64,000 bases of DNA from Candidatus Rokuibacteriota bacterium (GCA_016184125.1 JACPDG010000066.1:1-64000), one strand, 5' to 3'; positions 54,212 to 63,718 are shown, counted from the stretch's first letter. Numbers and translations are program-made. The notes: a model not told the origin generated them from the letters alone.

Positions 54212-55485
54212 GGCTTCCGTCCCAGCCCGAAGAGCTCGTGCACGAGCTCGGTCCACGAACGGCCGGCGCCCGCGCGCGACGACTCGCGCAGCTTCGTGAT
54301 CGGCGCGTGCAGGATCTTGTTCACGATGGCCGCCGACAGGGCCTCGATCGCCTCCCGGGTCTCCGGGGAGCTGTCGCCGAGCCGCCCGAGCGTCTTCTCG
54401 ACCTCACTCCTGCGGATGGCCTCGAGCCGCTCGCGGAGCGACACGATCGTCGGCACGACCTCCGCATCGCGCAGGCGCGCCGAGAACTTCGCGACCTCGC
54501 GGTCGACGAGGCTCTCCGCGCGCTGCGCCTCGCGCAGGCGCTCGCGCAGGTTGGCGTCGACCACCTGGCGCAGGTCGTCGATGTCGTAGCAGTACACGTC
54601 GTCGAGCCGGTTCACGTCCGCCTCGACGTCCCGCGGCACCGCGATGTCGATGAAGAACAGGGGCCGGCCGCGCCGGTCGCGCATCACGCGCTGGACCATG
54701 TCGACGCGGACGAGCGGCTCGCGCGCGCCGGTTGACGTGATCACGATGTCCACCGAGCCCATCGCCGCCTCCAGCTCGTCGAACGAGACGGCGGTCCCGC
54801 TCAGCGCGCGCGCCATGTCCTGGGCGCGCGCCCACGTCCGGTTGACGACGTAGATCGGGAACGCGCCCTGCTCGACGAGGTGGCGCGCGGCCAGTGTCCC
54901 CATCTTGCCGGCGCCGACGAGCAGCACCGACTTGCCCTGGAGCCCCTCGAAGATCTTCTTGGCCAGCTCGACGGCGGCGAACGAGATCGACACCGCGTGG
55001 CGCGCGATCTCGGTCTCGGTCCGTACCTTCTTCGCGACGGCGAAGGCCTGCGTGAAGAGCCGGTGGAGCATCGGGCCGACCGCGGCGGACGCCTGCGCCA
55101 GCGCGAAGGCGTCCTTCACCTGTCCGCCGATCTGCGGCTCGCCCACGACCATCGAGTCGAGGCTCGACGCCACGCGGAACGCGTGCCGGACCGCGCTGTC
55201 CTCCTCGTAGGTGTAGAGGTAGGGCTCGATCTTCGCCGGCTCGAGCCCGCGATACCGGCAGAGCTGCCGGAACGCCAGCGTCCGCGCCTCCGCGATGACG
55301 TCCCCCACGCCGTAGACCTCGACGCGGTTGCACGTCGACAGGATCACGACCTCCTCGAGCGGCCCGGCCGTCTGGAGATCGCTCAGGACTTCCCGGAGCT
55401 TGTCTTCCTCGACCGCGAGCTGCTCCCGGACGTCGACGGGCGCCGTCTTGTGCGAGAGCCCCGACACGAACAGGGTCACGCGCAC
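54208..55485 (-). CDS. hemA: Glutamyl-tRNA reductase
   Basis: 425 residues. Catalytic Cys in VVILSTCNRVEVYGVGD; NADPH site VLLVGAGKMGTLAARHLVEQ; VVGEPQIGGQVKDAFALAQA and FFIDIAVPRDVEADV are conserved. The C-terminal dimer helix is full length. It heads hemA-hemC-hemD-hemB. The tail ends FGLGRKP. Upstream lie repeat copy 9 and short direct repeats, so its promoter is probably in 55486-55560. Confidence 0.96.
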   Translation of the reverse strand: MRVTLFVSGLSHKTAPVDVREQLAVEEDKLREVLSDLQTAGPLEEVVILSTCNRVEVYGVGDVIAEARTLAFRQLCRYRGLEPAKIEPYLYTYEEDSAVRHAFRVASSLDSMVVGEPQIGGQVKDAFALAQASAAVGPMLHRLFTQAFAVAKKVRTETEIARHAVSISFAAVELAKKIFEGLQGKSVLLVGAGKMGTLAARHLVEQGAFPIYVVNRTWARAQDMARALSGTAVSFDELEAAMGSVDIVITSTGAREPLVRVDMVQRVMRDRRGRPLFFIDIAVPRDVEADVNRLDDVYCYDIDDLRQVVDANLRERLREAQRAESLVDREVAKFSARLRDAEVVPTIVSLRERLEAIRRSEVEKTLGRLGDSSPETREAIEALSAAIVNKILHAPITKLRESSRAGAGRSWTELVHELFGLGRKP

Positions 55486-55523
55486 ACCCGGCGACCGGGC
55501 GCAATCACGACGCGTCCGCCGTC

Positions 55524-55864
55524 CCCGCCGGGTCGAGTGTCGAGCGATCCGACTTCATGGGGGGCCTCGAAGGGCCCCCCAAACCCCCCGAACGCTCGCA
55601 CACGCCCCGGCGGGTGCGCGGACGCACCCGCGGAACCCGGGGCGCGGCTCGACCATCGGATTCGTTCACGGGCTCCGTGAGCGACGTGGCGCGACGTCGA
55701 TCGGCCCGGCGCGGTCACGAGCCGCCGACTGTTCCCGCCGGGTCGAGTGTCGAGCGATCCGAGGCCCGAGGGAGGCGCCGACCGGAGCGTACTTCGAGTA
55801 CGTGAGGATCGGCGACGACCGAGAACGAAGGAGCGCGAAGGCAATCGGCCCGGCGCCGTCACGA
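55524..55864. repeat. Short direct repeats upstream of hemA
   Basis: A 29-base sequence beginning CCCGCCGGGTCGAGTGTCGA occurs identically at 55524-55552 and 55734-55762. ATCGGCCCGGCGC.GTCACGA occurs at about 55700-55722 and 55842-55864. Repeat copy 9 lies between the two 29-base copies. A perfect CGTACT-TCG-AGTACG hairpin lies near 55788-55802. No gene is seen in this interval. Confidence 0.7.
55556..55680 (+). repeat. Operon-boundary repeat, copy 9
   Basis: CATGGGGGGCCTCGAAGGGC, CCCCCAAACCCCCC, then the second hairpin CACGCCCCGG ... CCGGGGCG, split by an inserted 18-bp palindrome (55612-55629), and the tail CTCGACCATCGGATTCGTTC followed by ACGGGCTC. Confidence 0.8.
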
Positions 55865-56662
55865 GCCGTGCTTTCCGGGGAGGAAGAGCCCTGCGCCGAG
55901 GGTGATCGCGAGCGCGACGAACCCGACGATCGAGAAGTACGCCGCCCGCCGGCCGTGCCATCCGGCCGCGGCACGACCCGCGAGCGTCCCCGCGTAGATC
56001 AGCCACACGATCATCGAGAGCGCCGCCAGCGGGTCGAAGGTGAACACGCTGCCCCACGAGGCCGGCGCGGACACCATGCCGAGGATCAGGCCCGTCGTGA
56101 GGAACGGAAACCCGAGCGCGAGGGTCTGGTACGTCAGGCGGTCGAGCGTCTGGAGCGACGGCAGCCGGTAGTAGAAGGCTCCCTGCCGCTTCACCTTGAT
56201 CTGCCGTTCCTGCAGCACGTACATGAGCGCGCCGGCGAAGTTCAGGACGAACGCCGCGATACCGATGAGTGCCAGGCCGATGTGCACCCAGACCCACGCG
56301 CTCACGAGCGCCGTGCCCAGGGCGGGCGGCCGCGCGGCCGACGCCTTGACCATCAGCACGACGACGACGGGGAACACGAACGCGCCGAGCACGCGCATGC
56401 CGTACTGGCGCTCCACCCACATCTCCAGCAGCACGACCACCCACACGGCGACGGACAGCGCCTCGGACAGCGTGCCGAGCGGCGGGCGTCCGATCTGGTG
56501 ACCGCGGGCGACCAGCGCGATCGTGTGGAGCACCCACCCCGCGATGGTGGCGAGGCCCGCGACCCGGTGCACCAACTCGGAGCGATGAATGAGGTAGGCG
56601 AGGGCAAGCCCTGCCGCACAAATGTAGGCAACGATTGAGATATTGAAGGCTGCGACGTGCAT
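55859..56662 (-). CDS. CcsA/ResC/HemX-like cytochrome c assembly membrane protein
   Basis: 267 residues and about eight membrane helices from MHVAAFNISIVAYICAAGLA. GRPPLGTLSEALSVAVWVVV is the conserved N-terminal block of CcsA-type proteins. At the haem-handling WWD site the sequence is WGSVFTFDPLAALS, where Trp residues are partly replaced by Phe, as in HemX-like members found beside hemA. It probably handles haem for cytochrome c maturation or modulates HemA; no CcsB/ResB partner is in the window. ATG at 56662 preferred; the ten-residue extension is not conserved. Confidence 0.85.
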   Translation of the reverse strand: MHVAAFNISIVAYICAAGLALAYLIHRSELVHRVAGLATIAGWVLHTIALVARGHQIGRPPLGTLSEALSVAVWVVVLLEMWVERQYGMRVLGAFVFPVVVVLMVKASAARPPALGTALVSAWVWVHIGLALIGIAAFVLNFAGALMYVLQERQIKVKRQGAFYYRLPSLQTLDRLTYQTLALGFPFLTTGLILGMVSAPASWGSVFTFDPLAALSMIVWLIYAGTLAGRAAAGWHGRRAAYFSIVGFVALAITLGAGLFLPGKHGS

Positions 56663-56739
56663 CCTCTCGCGTCCCGGGCGAGTGTACCACATTCCCGCAT
56701 AATCCCGCCGACTTGGTGGGTTAGGATACCGACCGGCCG

Positions 56740-57300
56740 ATGAGCGAGCTTCATCTGATCAGGGATGCGCGAGAGGTCCTGCGAAGGCGTACGCTCCTGC
56801 CACCGGGGACGTTCGTGGAAGTGTGGCCGGATCTCGAGCTCGAGGACCACGTCTGGGTCGGACAGGACGCCAAGACCCTCCTCGACGGCGCCGGGCCGGT
56901 GCTCGCCCCGGTCCTCTCCGTCGACGGCAATCAGGTAGCGATCTACTACGGGCCGTGGCTGACCGACACCGAGGGACTTCCGACCGAGCAGTCGCTGCGC
57001 ACGCGGATCGTCTCCGCTCACGGCATCGCCGCAGCCTGGGTCACGCGGGATCGGTTCGGCCAGCGCACCGAGGTCCGGCCCACCTCGCCGCTCGATGCGA
57101 CGTTCGCGCTCAGGCGGCCGCGCACCGGCGTGGCGCATCTGTGGCGACTGTTCAGGACGGACGACGAGGCCCGCGCGTACCTGCGCGAGTTCTACGGCGA
57201 CGATCCGGAGGCGCTGGCGTGGGCCGATCGCATCGCCGTCCGGAGCTACGCCGAGCTGCTCGAGCGCCACGCGCGCGGCGGCGAGCCCGGCGCGCGCTGA
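56740..57300 (+). CDS. Hypothetical protein
   Basis: 186 residues, starting MSELHLIRDAREVLRRRTLL. The composition is that of a soluble alpha-beta protein: TFVEVWPDLELEDHVWVGQD, LSVDGNQVAIYYGPWLTDTE, GVAHLWRLFRTDDEARAYLR. No Cys, no signal peptide, no membrane segment. I do not recognise a family. It is divergent from the CcsA/HemX gene (77 bases between starts) and convergent with fdhE across repeat copy 10. The strand switch makes it a single-gene transcript. Confidence 0.75.
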   Translation: MSELHLIRDAREVLRRRTLLPPGTFVEVWPDLELEDHVWVGQDAKTLLDGAGPVLAPVLSVDGNQVAIYYGPWLTDTEGLPTEQSLRTRIVSAHGIAAAWVTRDRFGQRTEVRPTSPLDATFALRRPRTGVAHLWRLFRTDDEARAYLREFYGDDPEALAWADRIAVRSYAELLERHARGGEPGAR

Positions 57301-57344
57301 CCGCGGCGGTGGGCACGCTCGATGGCCCTCCCGTACGCCGAGTC

Positions 57345-57424
57345 AAGACGAGGGGCGGCCCGGGTTTCCCGGGCCGCTTCCGAGCCGCCATGGGGGGCTT
57401 GGGGGGCTTCGATAGTCCCCCCAA
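57345..57424 (-). repeat. Operon-boundary repeat, copy 10
   Basis: On the minus strand the fdhE stop TGA runs straight into TTGGGGGGACTATCGAAGCC, CCCCAAGCCCCCC, then hairpin GCGGCCCGGGAAACCCGGGC. It lies between convergent genes and could serve as a two-way transcript end. Confidence 0.78.
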
Positions 57425-58288
57425 TCAGTCAGTCCGCGCGGTGACGACGAGCGGGACGAGCGGCCGCGCGTAGCCCTCCCGGAGCGCGACGACGTCGAAA
57501 TGCGGCGAGCCCCAGTCCTCCACGAGCGCAGGGCCGGCGTTCCAGCGCTCGCGCCGATCGACCGACTTGAGATACGCGCGGCACCTGGTGCACGTCGCCA
57601 GCGCGTAGCCTCCCTCCGGCCCCTCCGCCGTCATGCGCCGGAGCTCCTTCGCGTCGTCCGTCCCGCAGAACGGGCAGCGGAGCCGCGAGAACGCCCACGC
57701 GCCGCCACAGAGGTGACACGCGAGCTCGAGTCGTCCGTCCTCGCCGATGTCGCCCCATGCCGGTGGCGCGCCGCAGAAGGGGCACACGCCGAGCGACCAG
57801 TCGCCGTGGACAAGGTGCTCGTGGCACGGGGCGAACACCTGTTCGAGCAGCGGCCGGAGGCTGCCGATCGCGAGGAACCCGACGAGGTCCGGAGCGAGCC
57901 CGGTCGTGACCGGCACACCGAAGCCGCCGCGGGACGGCAGCAGGGAGGCCGGCCGGACGTCGCCGCGCTCCCAGGCCGCGGCGAACGCCTCCACGGCGGG
58001 CGCGGCGTCCGGCCGCACCGTCGCCACGACGCCGAGGAGCGGCCCGAGCAGCGCCTCGACCGGCTCCGTCCGGAGATCGGGGCGGACCTCCGCGATGAGC
58101 GGGACACCGCGGCTCCATCGCTCGCGGCACGCGTCCGCGTCCACGTCGAGCGGCGCGGCAAGCGCGGAGACCTCGGCCCAGAGGTCGAACACCGCCCCGT
58201 ACGCCGAGAGCGCAGCCGACAGCGCGGCCCGGCGCCGGAGGACGTCCGCCCACGCCTCGCGGAGGTCGAGAGCCACGCAGGCGGTCAC
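57425..58288 (-). CDS. fdhE: Formate dehydrogenase accessory protein FdhE-like
   Basis: 287 residues from GTG 58288 (VTACVALDLREAWADVLRRR), overlapping the nrfD-like stop as GTGA. Four CxxC pairs form two rubredoxin-like folds: CPFCGAPPAWGDI, CHLCGGAWAF, CPFCGTDDAKEL and CTRCRAYLKSV. FdhE proteins bind iron and check or mature exported formate dehydrogenases before Tat export, which suits the Tat-type FdhA here. The N-terminal ~170 residues are helical and more variable. The longer upstream frame is noise. Confidence 0.9.
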   Translation of the reverse strand: MTACVALDLREAWADVLRRRAALSAALSAYGAVFDLWAEVSALAAPLDVDADACRERWSRGVPLIAEVRPDLRTEPVEALLGPLLGVVATVRPDAAPAVEAFAAAWERGDVRPASLLPSRGGFGVPVTTGLAPDLVGFLAIGSLRPLLEQVFAPCHEHLVHGDWSLGVCPFCGAPPAWGDIGEDGRLELACHLCGGAWAFSRLRCPFCGTDDAKELRRMTAEGPEGGYALATCTRCRAYLKSVDRRERWNAGPALVEDWGSPHFDVVALREGYARPLVPLVVTARTD

Positions 58289-59109
58289 GTCTGGATCGAC
58301 ATCACCACGACGTAGCGGAGCACGAATCCGCCGACGAGCACGAGCACGGCCGAGACGGCCCCGAGCGCCGCGGTGCGGTGGGCCACGAGCTCGAGCGCCA
58401 GAGGCACCGCCAGGCCGACGACGACCAGCCCGCCCCAGAAGAGCACGGCGAGGCGGCCACCGAGCAGGGGCGCGGCGGCGGAGCCCAGCAGCACGAGGAA
58501 GAGCGCGAGGACGCAGAGCTCGAAGCCGATGGCATAGCGGTCCGCCTGCTTGACCTTCCTCCACCCCTCGCCGCCCGCGCCCCCGGTCAGGAACAGGATG
58601 AGCGCGATCGTAGCCATCCCCGTCGACGCGCCGGACGCGAGGAACAGCGCGCCCATCAGGCGGCCCTCGCTCCAGAACGGCAGCGCCGTGTTGCTGATGA
58701 GCACGCCCGTGTAGCTGGCGAGGAAGAACCCGAAGAAGATCCCGACGAGGCCGATCTTCCGGCGCCAGGCGACCGCCGGCGGCGACGGCGAGAAGCTCAG
58801 CAGCGCCGACGCGAACGTGAAGAGGCCGAAGACGCCGAGCGCCCAGGCGCCGATCGACATCGGGTCCCAGAACTTGAAGGTGCCGAGCATGTTGAGGAAC
58901 CGCATCGGCACCCCGAGGTCGGCGATGAGCAGCGCCCCGCAGATCACGACAAGCGGCAGCGCGACGAGATACCCGATGCGCGCCACCGCGCGGTCCCGGG
59001 CGGTGCCGAAGGCGTCGGCGACGGCGGCGGTGAAGTAGGCGCCGCCCGCGATGCCGCCCAGGAAGAAGTACCAGACGATCATCATCTCCCAGTGCGGCGT
59101 CTTAAGCAT
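58285..59109 (-). CDS. NrfD/PsrC-family membrane subunit of formate dehydrogenase
   Basis: 274 residues with about eight membrane helices. It starts MLKTPHWEMMIVWYFFLGGI, then AGGAYFTAAVADAFG, the NrfD/PsrC start. LGVPMRFLNMLGTFKFWDPM and ASYTGVLISNTALPFWSEGR are quinone-site-type blocks. It would pass electrons from FdhB to the quinone pool, in place of the cytochrome b FdnI type. Overlaps fdhB by eight bases and fdhE by four. Confidence 0.9.
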   Translation of the reverse strand: MLKTPHWEMMIVWYFFLGGIAGGAYFTAAVADAFGTARDRAVARIGYLVALPLVVICGALLIADLGVPMRFLNMLGTFKFWDPMSIGAWALGVFGLFTFASALLSFSPSPPAVAWRRKIGLVGIFFGFFLASYTGVLISNTALPFWSEGRLMGALFLASGASTGMATIALILFLTGGAGGEGWRKVKQADRYAIGFELCVLALFLVLLGSAAAPLLGGRLAVLFWGGLVVVGLAVPLALELVAHRTAALGAVSAVLVLVGGFVLRYVVVMSIQT

Positions 59110-59878
59110 CGCCGTCCCCTTTCCCGCGGCTCCGGAACGACACGATGGCGCCCAGGCCCACGACGAGCGCCGACCCGATCGACAGCAGCGAGTCGACGAC
59201 CACGTTCCGCTGCGGCAGCCGCGGGTGCTCCGGCAGGTTGTACGTCGAAGGCTTCGACAACAGCAGGAAGAACGCGTTCAGGCCGCCGAGGAAGCCCCCG
59301 GTGTCCGCGCCGTAGAGCTGCGCCTCCTTGAAGCCCATGCCCTTGAGCGTCTCGACGCGCTTGCCCGCCTTCGCGACGAGCTCGTCGCGGAAGCCGAACT
59401 GGATCGAATCGGTCGGGCAGGCCTTGGCGCAGGCGGGCCCGAGCCCGTTGTGGATGCGGTCGTTGCAGAAGGTGCACTTCCTCGCGGTGCCGCTGCCGTC
59501 GTCGAAGTGCACGACGCCGAACGGGCACGACGCCACGCAGTACCGGCACCCGTTGCAGACGTCCTGGTTGATGTCGACCGTGCCGAACTCGGTGCGGTAG
59601 ATCGCGCCGGTCGGGCACGCCTCGAGACAGCCCGCCTGCGCGCAGTGCTTGCAGACGTCGGACATCAGGAGCCAGGCGAGGTCGCCGCTCGGCTTCGGCT
59701 CCTCGACGAACCGGACGAGGCGGAACGTCTGGTCGGTGAAGTGCGCGTGGTTCTGGTACGTGCCGGTCCACTCGGGCGCCTCGGCGCCGAGCTCGTTCCA
59801 CTGCTTGCACGCGACCTGGCACGCGCGGCAGCCGATGCAGAGGGAAGTGTCGGTGAACATCGCGAGCGTGCGCGCCAT
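59102..59878 (-). CDS. fdhB: Formate dehydrogenase iron-sulfur subunit
   Basis: 258 residues. Sixteen ligand cysteines in four ferredoxin groups: CIGCRACQVACKQWNE, CKHCAQAGCLEACP, CNGCRYCVASCP and CTFCNDRI with CAKACP. One C-terminal membrane helix (VVVDSLLSIGSALVVGLGAI) anchors it, as in FdnH. It moves electrons from FdhA to the membrane subunit. It starts two bases after the fdhA stop. Confidence 0.94.
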   Translation of the reverse strand: MARTLAMFTDTSLCIGCRACQVACKQWNELGAEAPEWTGTYQNHAHFTDQTFRLVRFVEEPKPSGDLAWLLMSDVCKHCAQAGCLEACPTGAIYRTEFGTVDINQDVCNGCRYCVASCPFGVVHFDDGSGTARKCTFCNDRIHNGLGPACAKACPTDSIQFGFRDELVAKAGKRVETLKGMGFKEAQLYGADTGGFLGGLNAFFLLLSKPSTYNLPEHPRLPQRNVVVDSLLSIGSALVVGLGAIVSFRSRGKGDGDA

Positions 59879-59880
59879 GG

Positions 59881-62800
59881 CTACACCACTCCCTTCTTCA
59901 CGCTGCACACGAACGCCTTCGTCTCCTGGATGAAGACGGTCGGGTCGCCGACGGTCGCGGAGAGATCGTTCGTGATGTCGCCCTTCGAGCCGGGCAGCGC
60001 GTCGATGCCCTTGTAGCCCCAGTGCCACGGCACGCCGATCTGGTGGACCTTCTTGCCGTCGACGACGAACGGCTTGAGGCGGCTCGTCACCATGGCGCGC
60101 ACGTGGATCTTCCCGCGCGGGCTCGCCACGGTGACCATCTCGCCGTTCGCGATGCCGAGCTCGCCGGCGAGCTCGTGGCTGATCTCGGCGAAGTGCGAGT
60201 GGTGCAGCTCCGCGAGGAACGGCAGCTGCCGCGACATGACGCCCGACAGGTGATGCTCCGTCAGGCGGTAGGTCGTGATGACGTACGGGAACTCCTTGGA
60301 GCCGACCGGGGCGAGGACGTTCTTCTCGTCCGGCACTTCCCAGATCTTCGCGACCGGATTCCGCTGCTGCTTGGACAGCAGGTTGACCACGGGCGACTCG
60401 ACCGGCTCGTAGTGCTCCGGGAACGGCCCGTCGACCAGCGGTCCGAACAGCGCCCCGACGAGGTCCGCGCGCATGATGAACGGCTTGTCGCCGTTCTTCC
60501 CGTCGGGAGCGAGCAGCGCATTGAAGTCCGGCACGTCGAGCCCCACCCACTTGCCGGGCTTGTCGGGCGCGCCCGGCGCTTGCGGGTCCCACCAGATCAG
60601 CTTCTTCTTCTCGCTCCACGGCTTGCCGGTGAGGTCGGCCGAGGCGCGGTTGTAGAGGAGCCGGCGGTTCGCGGGCCACGCGAAGCCCCACCCGTGGCCG
60701 AGGTAGTCCTTGGCGTCGGCCGGCTTGCGCGACGCCGCGCGGTTGACGAGCTTGCCGTCCGGCGTCTCGTTGATCACGCCGCCATAGATCCAGCAGCCGC
60801 CGGCGGTCGCGCCGTCGTCCGTGAGGTGAGCGAAGGTGCTGAGCGCCTGCCCCTTCTTGTAGAGGGGCTTGCCGTCCTTGTCGGCGATGTCCCGCGCCGC
60901 GTAGCCGCTGATCTCCTTGAGCACGAGCTCCATGTTCGGCTCGTCGGGATGCTCGCCGTACGTGAAGTTCGCCGCGCGGAAGCCCTGGTCGCGGTCCTTC
61001 TTCGAGCCTGCGTAGAGCTTCTGCAGGCGATGCGCGAGGCGCACGATGAACGCCGCGTCCGACGTGCAGTCGCCGGGCGGCTTGACCGCCGCTTCGTGCC
61101 ACTGGATGAGCCGCATCGTGTTCGTGAGCGACCCGTCCTTCTCGGCCGCCGGCGCCATCGGGAAGAAGAAGACCTCCGTCTTGACGTCCTTCGGGTTCGT
61201 CCCGGGCGCCTTCCAGACCTCGGCGGTTTCCGTGATGAAGATGTCGTTGACGACGAGCCAGTCGAGCTTCTGCATCGCCGCGCGCGCGAGCTTGGCGTTC
61301 GGGCCGCCGACCGCCGGGTTCTGGCCCATCGCGAGGAAGCCCCTGATCTTGCCCGCGTACATGTCGACGAAGATGTGCTGGTGGCTGTACGCGTCGGCCG
61401 AGGCCCGCTTCGGCAGCCACTGGTAGCCGTACTCGTTCTTCTCGGTCGCCGCGTCGCCGTAGAACGCCTTCAGCAGGCTGATGAAGAACTTCGGCTTGTT
61501 GATCCAGTAGCCGCCCTTCGGCGTCTCCTTGTCGAGGTAGGTCGCGAGGTCCGGGTGCACGTCGCGGAGCGGCTGCGCCATGTACCCCGGCAGCTCGTGG
61601 AACAGTAGCTCGAGGTCGGTCGCGCCTTGCACGTTGGCGTGGCCGCGCAGGGCGACGACGCCGCCGCCCGGCCGTCCGACGTTCCCCAGCAACAGCTGCA
61701 GCATGCAGAGGGCGCGGATGTTCTCGACGCCGGTCGTGTGCTGCGTGAGGTTGAGCGCGTACGTGATCGCCCCGGTCTTCTCCGGGCCGCTGTGCTCACA
61801 GTAGAGCTTCGCCACTGCGAGGAACTTGGCCTTCGGGATGCCGCACACGCGCTCGACCATGTCCGGGGTGTAGCGGCTGTAGTGGCGGCGCAGGAGCTGG
61901 AAGACCGAGTGCGGGTCCTTCAGCGTCAGGTCCCGTTTGGGGTTGCCGTCGGCATCGAGCTGGTACTTCCACGTCGACCGGTCGTACGTCTTCTTGCTCG
62001 TGTCGAAGCCGCTGAACAGGCCGTCGCCGTCCGTCGCCGTCTTGAACGCGGGGTCGATGAGGAACGACGCGTTCGTGTAGTGGACGACGTAGTCCTTGAA
62101 ATAGAGGTTGTTCTCGATCGCGTGGTGGATCAGACCGCCGAAGAACGCGATGTTCGTGCCCGAGCGGATGGGCACATGCAGGTCGGCCGCCGCGCTCGTG
62201 CGCGTGTAGCGCGGATCGACGTGGATGAGCTTCGCGCCGCGCTCCTTGGCCTTCATCACCCACTGGAAGCCGACCGGGTGGTTCTCGGCCATGTTGGACG
62301 TCGCCATGATGACGTCCGCATGCTGGATGTCGATCAGGTTGGTGGTCATCGCGCCCCGCCCAAACGTGGTCCCCAAAGCTGGGACCGTGGCGGAGTGTCA
62401 GACCCTGGCCTGATGCTCGTGGTAGACGATGCCGTACGTGCGGTTGAACTTCGACAGGAGGTACGCCTCCTCGTTGTCGATGCAGGCCGACCCGAGCGAG
62501 GCGATCGCCTCCAGCCGGTTCACCGTCACGTCCCGGCCGTCCTTGCCCTTCTCCTTCTCGATGAAGTGCTTCTCGCGCGTGTCGTAGTAGCGCTTCACCA
62601 GCTCGGTGTACATCCAGTCGAGCGGCTTCTCCTCCCACCGGTCGGAGCCCGGCGCGCGGTAGAGCGCCTTCGTCGGCCTCAGCGGGTTGTTGGAGAGCTG
62701 GATCGTCGCGGCGCCCTTCGGGCAGAGCCGCCCGAGCGTGTGCGGCGTGTCCGGGTCGCCCTCGATGTCGATGATCTTCCCGTCCTTCGCGTAGACGAGT

Positions 62801-62976
62801 TGTCCGCAGCCGACGGCGCAGTACGGGCAGACGCTGTGGGCGACCTTCGCCTCCTTGATCTTGAGCGAGGTCGCCGCGGCTTCGACGGGGGCGACATCGA
62901 TGCCGCGCGCGCCGATCGCGACGCCGGCCGCGGTGGTGCCGCCGAATTTCAGGAACTCACGCCGGTTGAGACTCAT
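59881..62976 (-). CDS. fdhA: Formate dehydrogenase catalytic subunit, selenocysteine-containing
   Basis: One gene of 1,031 residues read through an in-frame TGA at 62398-62400 (codon 193). The N-terminus is a Tat signal (SLNRREFLKFGG), followed by the [4Fe-4S] site CPYCAVGCGQLVY ... GRLCPKGAAT. Just before the TGA comes IVYHEHQARV and just after it HSATVPALGTTFGRGAMTTN, which is exactly the family's EHQARV-U-HS..V..L..TFGRGAMT active site. The downstream part is a full molybdopterin oxidoreductase with a C-terminal MopB domain. A stem-loop follows the TGA (see SECIS). It oxidises formate in the periplasm with a Mo or W bis-MGD cofactor. sel genes are not in the window. Confidence 0.94.
62368..62400 (-). 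promoter_or_regulatory. Bacterial SECIS element with Sec UGA codon
   Basis: On the minus strand TGA is followed by 11 bases and then GGTCCC-AGCTTTG-GGGACC, a six-pair stem with a seven-base loop whose apex lies about 20 bases after the UGA, within the usual bacterial SECIS distance. Flanking residues are those of selenocysteine formate dehydrogenases. SelB binding itself cannot be proved by reading. Confidence 0.8.
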
Positions 62977-63060
62977 GAGCCACCTCCTGCCGGGCAGGCG
63001 CGCCCGGAACGTGTCGCCAGGACATGGACCTTGCGGTGACGCCGACCGCGGTCGTCCACG

Positions 63061-63336
63061 TTAGAACTCGGGGCTGCTGAACTCGTCCCAGACGCGCCGG
63101 ACCACGCGGATCCGCTCCGCGGCGCCGGGGTTCGATTCGATGCGCACGATGTCGCCGGCGCAGAGCGCGTCCAGACCTCCCTGGACGTCGTCCGCAACGA
63201 CCTCGGCCTCGCCGCTGCAGGTGACGTCCGTGCACACGCCGGCGGTCCCCTTGAGGCGGATCCGCCGCGCGGCGGTGTCGACAGCCACGACGGTGAGCCG
63301 GCTCTCGTGCAACCAGTCGGTGACGCTCTGAGCCAT
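63061..63336 (-). CDS. Small conserved-looking protein at the head of the fdh operon
   Basis: 91 residues from MAQSVTDWLHESRLTVVAVD, with a good site (GGAGG, seven bases upstream). The middle has VCTDVTCSGEAEVVADDV with two Cys, and the end VRVVRRVWDEFSSPEF. It looks like a small beta-rich soluble protein. I do not recognise it. It is the first gene behind the fdh promoter and 84 bases before fdhA, so a role in formate dehydrogenase assembly or regulation is plausible but unproved. Confidence 0.7.
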   Translation of the reverse strand: MAQSVTDWLHESRLTVVAVDTAARRIRLKGTAGVCTDVTCSGEAEVVADDVQGGLDALCAGDIVRIESNPGAAERIRVVRRVWDEFSSPEF

Positions 63337-63373
63337 CGCGCACCTCCGTTTGTAGAATGGTGAAGTGCCGCGA

Positions 63374-63402
63374 AGGCTAAAGCACATGCCCTAGGCTGTC
63401 AA
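63374..63402 (-). promoter_or_regulatory. Sigma70-type promoter of the fdh operon
   Basis: On the minus strand TTGACA (63397-63402), a 17-base spacer, and TAGCCT (63374-63379), ending 37 bases before the first ATG. Upstream, TGTAAC (63413-63418) with GTTACA (63448-63453) and CGGACC with GGTCCG (about 63442-63472) form inverted repeats that could be operators. Confidence 0.5.
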
Positions 63403-63479
63403 GCGGACGCACCTGTAACAGTGGATATCGGCCAAACTTATCGGACCGTTACAAAAAGGACAGATGGTCCGACCAATAT

Positions 63480-63705
63480 CATGGGGGGACTATCGAAGCC
63501 CCCCAAGCCCCCCGCGCTCGGAGCGCCCCGCGGGGGTGCGCGGCCGCACCCGTGGTGCGCGGACGCACCCGCCAAAGCCGTGGCACTCCTCGATCACCCG
63601 ATTCGCCCACGGGCTCATAGCGCGCGCCAGCTCGGCGAACTGGACTCGATGCCGGCTTCCCTCGATCACCCGACTCGTTCACGGGCTCTCAGCGCGCCGG
63701 CTGTG
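63480..63705 (+). repeat. Operon-boundary repeat, copy 11 (extended)
   Basis: CATGGGGGGACTATCGAAGC, CCCCCAAGCCCCCC, GCGCTCGGAGCGCC, then two 18-bp palindromes in a row (63534-63551 and about 63554-63570), then the tail CTCGATCACCCGATTCGCCC. A second tail copy (CTCGATCACCCGACTCGTTC) follows at about 63662. Confidence 0.78.
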
Positions 63706-63718
63706 AATCGCGGCCGGT

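Noticed and set aside
62398..62400. TGA as a nonsense mutation splitting fdhA into a pseudogene
   Set aside because: It falls exactly at the catalytic Sec/Cys position, with intact flanking motifs and a SECIS-like hairpin.
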